Shown here in pieces: positions 14,082 to 19,050 of a stretch of 19,050 nucleotides of DNA. The notes under the pieces are model-generated. The model did not search any database. It saw only the letters and a program-made list of their open reading frames with translations, and was not told where the DNA came from. The translations under genes and the position numbers were made by a program. How positions within the stretch are numbered: position 1 is the first letter of the stretch; each line of letters starts with the position of its first letter. The stretch covers positions 1 to 19,050 of the forward strand of contig CAJGCM010000028.1 in NCBI GenBank assembly GCA_904501765.1, read 5' to 3'. Origin of the DNA: an uncultured Clostridia bacterium (GTDB taxonomy: Bacteria > Bacillota > Clostridia > Oscillospirales > CAG-272).

Positions 14082-14795
14082 ATGAAAATTTTCCCAGCGA
14101 TAGATTTATACAATAAATGCGCAGTAAGGCTCTATAAGGGCGATTATTCTCAGATGACCGTTTATAGCCGAGACCCCCTGGCGGTTGCTCGCGAGTTTAA
14201 AAAAGCAGGCGCTGAGTATATACATTTGGTAGACCTTGAGGGCGCTAAGGACGGTACCGTGCCAAATATTGATGTGGTTGAGAGCATCGTCAAGGAGAGC
14301 GGGCTCTTCGTGGAGATAGGAGGCGGAATCCGTTCTCTTGACACGGTGGAAAGATACATCTCTTTAGGAGTCGGCAGAGTTATTCTCGGTACTGCGGCGG
14401 TAGAAAACGAGGAATTTCTCCGTGCGGCCACAGAAAAGTACGGGGATAAAATCGCCGTCGGAATAGATTTAAAGGACGGCTTCGTTGCTATAAAGGGTTG
14501 GGTTGAGAAAACCAATATAAGCGGCGAGGAGTTCTTTGAAAAAATTGAGAAAATCGGTGTAAAAACCGTAATCTGCACCGATATATCCAAGGACGGAGCA
14601 ATGATGGGAACGAACAGAGAGCTTTACCGAAGGCTCGTATCAAAATTTAATGTTGACATAATAGCCTCGGGTGGCGTCAGCTCCCTTGAGGATATTGAAG
14701 CTTTGTCGGAAATAGGAGTATTTGGCGCAATAGTGGGCAAGGCATATTACGTAGGCGCTATCGACTTAAAGGAGGCAGTAAGAATTTCCCAATGA
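14082..14795 (+). CDS. hisA: ProFAR isomerase (phosphoribosylformimino-5-aminoimidazole carboxamide ribotide isomerase)
   Basis: A (beta/alpha)8-barrel isomerase that acts on ProFAR to give PRFAR. It is 237 residues. The N-terminal FPAIDLYNKCAVRLYKGDY carries the catalytic Asp8. GGGIRSLDTVERYISLGVGRVILGT is the first phosphate site, CTDISKDGAMMGTN carries the second catalytic Asp, and IIASGGVSSLEDI is the C-terminal phosphate site. It is preceded by a 30-nt gap with AAAGG about 11 nt before the ATG and no terminator. Confidence 0.97.
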   Translation: MKIFPAIDLYNKCAVRLYKGDYSQMTVYSRDPLAVAREFKKAGAEYIHLVDLEGAKDGTVPNIDVVESIVKESGLFVEIGGGIRSLDTVERYISLGVGRVILGTAAVENEEFLRAATEKYGDKIAVGIDLKDGFVAIKGWVEKTNISGEEFFEKIEKIGVKTVICTDISKDGAMMGTNRELYRRLVSKFNVDIIASGGVSSLEDIEALSEIGVFGAIVGKAYYVGAIDLKEAVRISQ

Positions 14796-15547
14796 TAACC
14801 AAGAGAATTATACCCTGCCTTGACGTTAAGGACGGAAGGGTTGTAAAGGGCGTTAATTTTGAAAATTTAGGCGACGTTTCCTCTCCCGTGGAGCTGGGTA
14901 AATATTATAGCAGCTGCGGCGCAGATGAGCTGGTGTTTTACGATATAACCGCCTCCAGCGACGGAAGACGCCTGTTTACAGACATCTTGAAGAGGGTTGC
15001 CGAAAATATATTTATCCCCCTGACAGTCGGTGGAGGAATTAACACGGTAGAGGACTTCGACAGAGTTTTAAAGTGCGGTGCTGATAAGGTGAGCGTCAAT
15101 TCGGGCGCTATCAGAAGCCCCTCTCTTATCTCCGAGGCGGCAAAGAGGTACGGTGACCAGTGCGTCGTGCTTTCGGTTGATATAAAGCGGGTTGGCGGTG
15201 AGTTTCGTGTCTTTGCCAAGGGTGGCAGAGAGGATACGGGGCTTGAGGCTATTGAATGGATTAAGAGATGCGTCGGAATGGGAGCAGGTGAGGTAGTCGT
15301 AAACTCCATTGATACCGACGGTGTAAAGCGAGGCTTTGACATAGAGCTTCTCCGCCTTGTGTGCGAGAGCGTGAAGGTGCCGGTTATAGCGTCGGGCGGC
15401 GCAGGCTCGGCTGAGGATTTTTTGACACTGTTCCGGGAAATCCCCGATATAGACGCAGGACTTGCGGCGTCTATTTTCCATTTCGGAGAGGTGTCTATAA
15501 AGGAAGTTAAGGAGCTTCTTCGCAAGAACTCCGTAATAGTAAGATAA
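14792..15547 (+). CDS. hisF: Imidazole glycerol phosphate synthase, cyclase subunit
   Basis: A barrel enzyme that uses HisH-derived ammonia to turn PRFAR into imidazole-glycerol phosphate and AICAR. It is 251 residues. Typical blocks are RIIPCLDVKDGRVVKGVNF (Asp11), GADELVFYDITASSDGR, LTVGGGINTVEDFDRVL, VVLSVDIKRV (second catalytic Asp), NSIDTDGVKRGFDIELL and VIASGGAGSAEDF. It overlaps hisA by 4 nt (ATGA). It is homologous to HisA by ancient duplication, and the order H-A-F is the common bacterial one. Confidence 0.98.
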   Translation: MITKRIIPCLDVKDGRVVKGVNFENLGDVSSPVELGKYYSSCGADELVFYDITASSDGRRLFTDILKRVAENIFIPLTVGGGINTVEDFDRVLKCGADKVSVNSGAIRSPSLISEAAKRYGDQCVVLSVDIKRVGGEFRVFAKGGREDTGLEAIEWIKRCVGMGAGEVVVNSIDTDGVKRGFDIELLRLVCESVKVPVIASGGAGSAEDFLTLFREIPDIDAGLAASIFHFGEVSIKEVKELLRKNSVIVR

Positions 15548-15578
15548 GCGCAACGAATAACAAAGAAGGATTGATTTT

Positions 15579-16238
15579 ATGCTTAACATTGAAGAACTCA
15601 AATTTGACAAAGACGGGCTCATTCCCGCCATAGTGGTAGATGCTATTTCAAAGAAGGTGCTGACACTTGCGTATATGAATAAGGAGAGCCTTTTGATATC
15701 TATGGAAAAGGGGCTCACCTGCTTTTTCAGCCGTTCAAGACAGGAGCTGTGGTTGAAGGGTGAAACCAGCGGCAACTATCAGCACATTGTTTCCATAACC
15801 GCAGATTGCGATAAGGATGCGCTTGTTGTGATGGTGGAAAAGGACGGTCCCGCCTGTCATACAGGTCAAGATTCCTGTTTCGGCGCACCCGTGTATGAAA
15901 GCGAGGAGCTTCACAAGTTTTCTTTAGAAGGGCTTTACGAGCTTCTTCAGGGCAGAAAGCGTGAGCTGCCCGAGGGGTCTTATACCACCTATCTCTTTAA
16001 GAAGGGCGTTGATAAAATACTTAAAAAGATAGGGGAAGAATCCACAGAGGTAATTATTGCGGGAAAGGCTACTGATAAGAGCGAAACGGTTTATGAAATA
16101 GCCGACCTTGCATATCATGTAATGGTGCTTATGGTAGAGATGGGAATCAGCGTTGAGGACGTAATGAGAGAGCTTGGCTCACGCCACGTTATAGATACGA
16201 AGGTTAAGCAGGAAAAAATGACAGGGGACAAAAAGTAA
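15579..16238 (+). CDS. hisIE: Bifunctional phosphoribosyl-AMP cyclohydrolase / phosphoribosyl-ATP pyrophosphatase
   Basis: Steps two and three of the pathway in one 219-residue protein. The HisI domain (about 1-108) carries FDKDGLIPAIVVDA, LAYMNKESL, FFSRSRQELWLKGETSGN, the metal-site DCDKDALVV, and GPACHTGQDSCF with its zinc cysteines. The HisE domain (about 113-210) carries SYTTYLFKKGVDKILKKIGE, ESTEVIIAGK and EIADLAYHVMVLM, the acidic metal-binding helices of MazG-like pyrophosphatases. It follows hisF after 31 nt. AAGGA lies about 9 nt before the ATG. Confidence 0.98.
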   Translation: MLNIEELKFDKDGLIPAIVVDAISKKVLTLAYMNKESLLISMEKGLTCFFSRSRQELWLKGETSGNYQHIVSITADCDKDALVVMVEKDGPACHTGQDSCFGAPVYESEELHKFSLEGLYELLQGRKRELPEGSYTTYLFKKGVDKILKKIGEESTEVIIAGKATDKSETVYEIADLAYHVMVLMVEMGISVEDVMRELGSRHVIDTKVKQEKMTGDKK

Positions 16239-16252
16239 AGGGTGAGCTTTTT

Positions 16253-17065
16253 ATGATAAAGAGCAATTTTCATACTCATACAACCTATTGCGACGGCAAG
16301 GATACCCCAAGAGAAATGATAGAGGCGGCGATAGCTCTCGGCCTTGAAGCCATAGGCTTTTCCGGGCACAGTTATCTGCCGGACGAGAAATCACCTTATT
16401 ATATGACCCCCGACAAATATGAAAATTACAAAAGAGAAATCCTCGCCTTGAAGGAAGAATACAAGGGAAGGATAGACGTTTATCTCGGGCTTGAAGAGGA
16501 TATGGATTCACCGATAACAGAGGACGGCGCTCTTGATTATAAAATCGGCTCTCTTCACGGGCTTTATCTTGACGGAAAATACTATGCTATAGATTCCTCG
16601 CGCAAGGATACCGAGCGGATTGTAAATGAATTTTTCGGTGGAGATTTTGATTCGTTTTCCGAGAAGTATTTTGACCGCGTGAAAGACGTAATTTCAAAAA
16701 CAGGGGCGGATATCATAGGACATATTGACCTTGTTGCTAAATATAAGGGCGCGCATACAAGCTATGAAACCCCAAGATATCTTGCCGCAGCCTCGGCGGC
16801 AGTAAAGCATCTTTGCACCTTTGGAGTTCCCTTCGAAATTAATACCGGGGCTATGGCACGCGGTTGCAGGTGTGAGCCATATCCATCGCCTTCAATCCTT
16901 GCTATGATAAAAAAATACGGTGGGAAAATAGCAATATCCAGCGATTGCCATGATAGCAGATATTTGAACTTTGCTTTTGAGGAAGCAGAAAGCCTTGCAA
17001 AGGGCGCAGGATTTACCGAATATGCCGTAATAGGCAGGTGTGGGATAGAATATAAAGAGTTTTGA
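16253..17065 (+). CDS. hisK: Histidinol-phosphatase, PHP family
   Basis: It hydrolyses histidinol phosphate to histidinol, the step missing from the monofunctional HisB here. It is 270 residues. PHP metal-binding motifs are present: NFHTHTTYCDG (His7, His9, Asp15), GFSGHSYLP, GLEEDMD, IGSLHGL, IIGHIDLVAKY and ISSDCHDSRYL. AAAGGGTGAG precedes the ATG, and the gap from hisIE is 14 nt. As last gene of the operon it completes the pathway. Only a weak AT-rich dyad (17088-17111) follows it, so some read-through into the downstream genes is possible. Confidence 0.95.
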   Translation: MIKSNFHTHTTYCDGKDTPREMIEAAIALGLEAIGFSGHSYLPDEKSPYYMTPDKYENYKREILALKEEYKGRIDVYLGLEEDMDSPITEDGALDYKIGSLHGLYLDGKYYAIDSSRKDTERIVNEFFGGDFDSFSEKYFDRVKDVISKTGADIIGHIDLVAKYKGAHTSYETPRYLAAASAAVKHLCTFGVPFEINTGAMARGCRCEPYPSPSILAMIKKYGGKIAISSDCHDSRYLNFAFEEAESLAKGAGFTEYAVIGRCGIEYKEF

Positions 17066-17122
17066 TTTTGTCTCGAATAAATGTAAATTTTTAACGATTT
17101 TTCGATAAAAACATCAAATTGC

Positions 17123-17151
17123 TTTACAAACTCCTAAAATAGATGTATAAT
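17123..17151 (+). promoter_or_regulatory. Sigma-A promoter of the two-gene membrane-protein operon
   Basis: TTTACA (17123-17128), 17 nt, TATAAT (17146-17151). Transcription would start near 17158, about 45 nt before the start codon. This separates the pair from the his operon despite the lack of a strong terminator between them. Confidence 0.78.
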
Positions 17152-17202
17152 TAGCTTGTAAAAAATGAGCTAAATGCTCCCGCACCGATAAAAGGAGGTG
17201 GT

Positions 17203-17910
17203 ATGATGGAGGATATGGAAAGATACGGCGACTATAACGACATAGAGGAGGACGCTCCCAAAAGCCAAAATATAGTCCTTCTTATTTTGAAAATAATCAC
17301 TGCGGTGATTATCATAGGTGTAGTCGGCATTATAGCCTTCAGGCTTATACTTTTCAATAATTACCCCGACAGCCAGAAAAAGCTTTATTTTGACGATGTG
17401 CTTACCGAATACTATAATGAAACAGACGGTGATTTAGGCGCAAAGACTCAAAGCCTTCGTTTCCCTTATGACGACCCCGATTTAGGCAATTTCTTCTGCG
17501 ACCACCTTATCGTAATAGAAGGGGCAAAGCAGATTCAGATTTCGGTGAGATATAATCAGTCAACGGTAAAAAGGCTCAACGAGAATAATAAGGGGCTTAA
17601 CCTCTCCGACAGTGACCCCGACGTTTTCACCTACAGGCTTACGGATAATTACGGAAGGGTATACAGTGAGGTTGTTCTCGGGGATTATGACACGCAGGTT
17701 ATGTATCGATATCAGAAGCTTGTTTTCAACGGAGTTGAGCTGACCCCGGATAAGGACGGAAAATTCCCCGAATATTTAAGACTTGAAATATTCGTCCCTA
17801 TGCTTGATTCAAATAAACCCTACGCAATGATACCGATTTATGAAAACAACGTAGATAACAATAAATTCACAGATTACACTCCCTCGTCGACGGAGGTTCC
17901 GAGCGTATGA
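17203..17910 (+). CDS. Single-pass membrane protein of unknown function
   Basis: A 235-residue protein I do not recognise. An acidic cytoplasmic N-terminus (about 1-22) precedes one hydrophobic helix (about 24-50, NIVLLILKIITAVIIIGVVG). The remaining roughly 185 residues would lie outside the membrane. That domain looks beta-rich, with alternating patterns such as HLIVIEGAKQIQISVRYNQS, FTYRLTDNYGRVYSEVVLG and LRLEIFVPML. The C-terminus is Ser/Thr/Pro-rich, and there are no catalytic motifs. A near-perfect SD (AAAGGAGGTG) precedes two ATGs; the second (17206) has the better spacing. It overlaps the next gene by 4 nt, so the two products probably act together. Confidence 0.85.
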   Translation: MMEDMERYGDYNDIEEDAPKSQNIVLLILKIITAVIIIGVVGIIAFRLILFNNYPDSQKKLYFDDVLTEYYNETDGDLGAKTQSLRFPYDDPDLGNFFCDHLIVIEGAKQIQISVRYNQSTVKRLNENNKGLNLSDSDPDVFTYRLTDNYGRVYSEVVLGDYDTQVMYRYQKLVFNGVELTPDKDGKFPEYLRLEIFVPMLDSNKPYAMIPIYENNVDNNKFTDYTPSSTEVPSV

Positions 17911-18455
17911 TTGACGGAATTTTTGAGTTTACCTTTCGCCCGATACCAAAAAAGGGAAAGGCGATAACGGTATTTTTCGGAGCACTCGTAATAGCGGCGG
18001 CGCTGGTTATAGCTTCGGTTATTTCCCTCAAATACAAGGGTCTTATCAGCCTTGCGGCGGTTGCGTTTATGTGCGCAGCTTTATACGTTTATTCAAGGTA
18101 TCTTGGCGGAGAGTACGCATACGTCGTTGCGTACGGCGGCGAAGACGAGCCTGTTCTTCTCGTAACGAAGCGCATAGGAAAGAGGGTAACCACCCTGGCG
18201 AATTTCTACGTAGCCGATATCGTATCGGTGAAAAAGGAAGGGAGAGGTGAGCGCTCGGAGCATAAGAGCGAGGCAGGGGTCCTGAAATATAACTATAACC
18301 CCAGCCTTATGCCCGATACCACTTACAGAATAAGCCTTAAAAGCCGCTGGGTATCAGCAGAGGTAGTTCTTGAGGGAACTGACGAATTTGCGGAAAAAAT
18401 CAGAGAATACGCAAATATAGCCAGAGCCCACAGAGCGCAAAGCGAGGAAGAATAA
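17907..18455 (+). CDS. Two-helix membrane protein of unknown function
   Basis: A 182-residue protein I do not recognise. Two adjacent hydrophobic helices (about 19-42, ITVFFGALVIAAALVIASVI, and 46-66, LISLAAVAFMCAALYVYSRY) form a hairpin. Both termini are then on the same side, probably cytoplasmic given the basic PIPKKGK before helix 1. A C-terminal domain of about 110 residues follows (EDEPVLLVTKRIGKRVT, TYRISLKSRWVSAEVVLEGT) and ends in a charged helix. The layout resembles membrane-anchored PH-like domains, but I cannot assign it. Its ATG overlaps the stop of the upstream gene (ATGA), so translation is coupled. Confidence 0.85.
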   Translation: MIDGIFEFTFRPIPKKGKAITVFFGALVIAAALVIASVISLKYKGLISLAAVAFMCAALYVYSRYLGGEYAYVVAYGGEDEPVLLVTKRIGKRVTTLANFYVADIVSVKKEGRGERSEHKSEAGVLKYNYNPSLMPDTTYRISLKSRWVSAEVVLEGTDEFAEKIREYANIARAHRAQSEEE

Positions 18456-18607
18456 ATCAAGCCGACGCTTGCTGTATCCGTTCGGCGCCCGAAAAAGGTG
18501 ACCTTCTCGCTTTTTAAAATACTGTATGAGCTTTCGCAGTTTTGCGAAAAACGGCGGTAGAATAAAAACTTTAACAAAAGCGGCGGAAAACGGCTATTTA
18601 ATAAGAC

Positions 18608-18648
18608 AGTGGCGCAGATGCAAAATCAAGCATCTGCGCCACTTTTCT
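18608..18648. terminator. Hairpin terminator between convergent genes
   Basis: Perfect 14-bp arms (18608-18621 and 18630-18643) with loop AAAATCAA. Plus continues TTTTCTCC, a short T-run. Minus continues GTCTTATT, which is weaker. It lies between the membrane-protein pair (plus) and the decarboxylase genes (minus) and may serve both. The rest of 18456-18607 holds a smaller hairpin (18532-18549, TTTCGCA with TGCGAAA) and no gene. Confidence 0.65.
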
Positions 18649-18666
18649 CCATGTGAAGAAATATTT

Positions 18667-18816
18667 TTATTTATTTTCCTTATTGCCTATTTTAGAGGTA
18701 AAATAGCTTATAGCGTAGGTAGCGGCGATAATAATTCCGACAATCATAAATACGCCGAGAAGACCGATACCCATATATTTAAGGTTTTCAATAAAATTCC
18801 AAGCATTAAATTCCAT
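18667..18816 (-). CDS. 49-residue single-helix membrane protein next to the decarboxylase beta subunit (gamma-subunit-like)
   Basis: A small gene starting MEFNAWNFIENLKYMGIGLL and ending SKIGNKENK. A single membrane helix spans about residues 14-37 (IGLLGVFMIVGIIIAATYAI), with a basic tail. AGGGAGGGG precedes the ATG, about 9-11 nt from it. It lies 17 nt after the stop of the beta subunit. OAD-type pumps have a gamma subunit with one N-terminal helix, and Clostridia often carry very short versions next to the beta gene. Function by position and topology is likely, but the sequence is too short for certainty. Confidence 0.7.
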   Translation of the reverse strand: MEFNAWNFIENLKYMGIGLLGVFMIVGIIIAATYAISYFTSKIGNKENK

Positions 18817-18833
18817 AATGAATTACCCCTCCC

Positions 18834-19050
18834 TTATATGAAGAATCCGAGGACCAGAGCGCCTGCGATAACCGAGGCAATCTGACCTGAAACGTTAACG
18901 CCGATAGAGTGCATAAGAAGGAAGTTCTGGGGGTCCTCTTCGAGTCCCATTTTGTGAACGATACGTCCCGACATTGGGAATGCGGAAATTCCCGCAGCGC
19001 CTATCATGGGGTTGATAAGCTCACCGCCTGTAAGCTTCATTACGAGGTTA
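18834..19050 (-). CDS. Sodium ion-translocating decarboxylase, beta subunit (C-terminal fragment)
   Basis: The last 72 residues of an integral membrane subunit; the N-terminal part is outside the window. Blocks INPMIGAAGISAFPMSGRIV and EDPQNFLLMHSIGVNVSGQ match the highly conserved C-terminal region of OadB/GcdB/MmdB. These proteins decarboxylate carboxybiotin and export Na+. The substrate (oxaloacetate, methylmalonyl-CoA or glutaconyl-CoA) is set by the alpha subunit, which is not visible here. The protein ends IAGALVLGFFI. This points to an anaerobe that uses a sodium gradient, which could drive the GPH symporter if that is Na+-coupled. Confidence 0.93.
   Translation of the reverse strand, partial: NLVMKLTGGELINPMIGAAGISAFPMSGRIVHKMGLEEDPQNFLLMHSIGVNVSGQIASVIAGALVLGFFI

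Noticed and set aside
17088..17111. Terminator after hisK
   Set aside because: The dyad TTTTTAACGA/TCGATAAAAA is AT-rich, has a mismatch and no following T-run, so it is too weak to call.
18526..18885. 119-codon plus frame across 18526-18885
   Set aside because: It crosses a terminator hairpin and lies antisense to the small membrane gene and the decarboxylase beta subunit, both with better evidence.
1..19050. CRISPR arrays, tRNA genes, insertion sequences, prophage or defence genes
   Set aside because: I saw no regularly spaced repeats, tRNA cloverleaf, transposase or integrase motifs, or known defence domains. The window looks like core metabolic chromosome.

Overview
The window looks like chromosomal DNA from an anaerobic Bacillota bacterium, most likely class Clostridia (Oscillospiraceae or a relative). 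The reasons are strong AGGAGG-type ribosome-binding sites, sigma-A promoters with extended -10 boxes, a class A RNase P RNA, a TrpR-like YerC regulator fused into a his operon, Na+-pumping decarboxylase genes, and a GPH sugar symporter beside a GH2 glycosidase. This is inferred from gene content. No 16S rRNA gene is present.

Layout. (1) Positions 1-4156 hold a sugar-use locus. A cytosolic GH2 beta-galactosidase-type enzyme (cut by the window start) and a GPH-family sugar symporter lie on the minus strand. A divergent AraC-family regulator lies on plus, and the 270-bp gap between them holds two dyads. (2) Positions 4157-4850 hold no credible protein gene. They contain a long perfect hairpin and then a complete transcription unit (near-consensus promoter, about 430 nt of purine-rich sequence with long-range complementarity, strong intrinsic terminator). 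I read this as a structured non-coding RNA that I do not recognise. (3) Positions 4870-6107 hold a secreted LysM-CAP protein and the RNase P RNA gene rnpB, both on minus. (4) Positions 6254-8346 hold a WecG/TagA-type glycosyltransferase, with a doubtful start and a possible frameshift in an A7 run, and gapA. (5) Positions 8595-17065 hold a histidine operon in this order: a TrpR-like regulator (hisR/yerC), a fused hisZ-hisG, hisD, hisC, hisB, hisH, hisA, hisF, hisIE, hisK. Together these encode every step from ATP + PRPP to L-histidine. (6) Positions 17123-18455 hold two overlapping genes for membrane proteins of unknown function. (7) Positions 18667-19050, on minus, hold a 49-aa one-helix protein and the C-terminal end of a sodium-pumping decarboxylase beta subunit, cut by the window end.

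How the parts work together. The his genes overlap by 1-11 nt or are separated by 14-31 nt, so they look like one transcript. The promoter carries a perfect 12-bp palindrome between -35 and -10, and the leader is only about 23 nt long. That favours repression by the TrpR-like protein over T-box or attenuator control. In the sugar locus, the symporter would import a glycoside, the GH2 enzyme would cleave it in the cytosol, and the AraC protein would sense it. The features most worth a second look are the unrecognised RNA at about 4413-4845, the hisZ-hisG fusion, the palindromic his operator, and the hairpin that buries the Shine-Dalgarno of the LysM-CAP gene.
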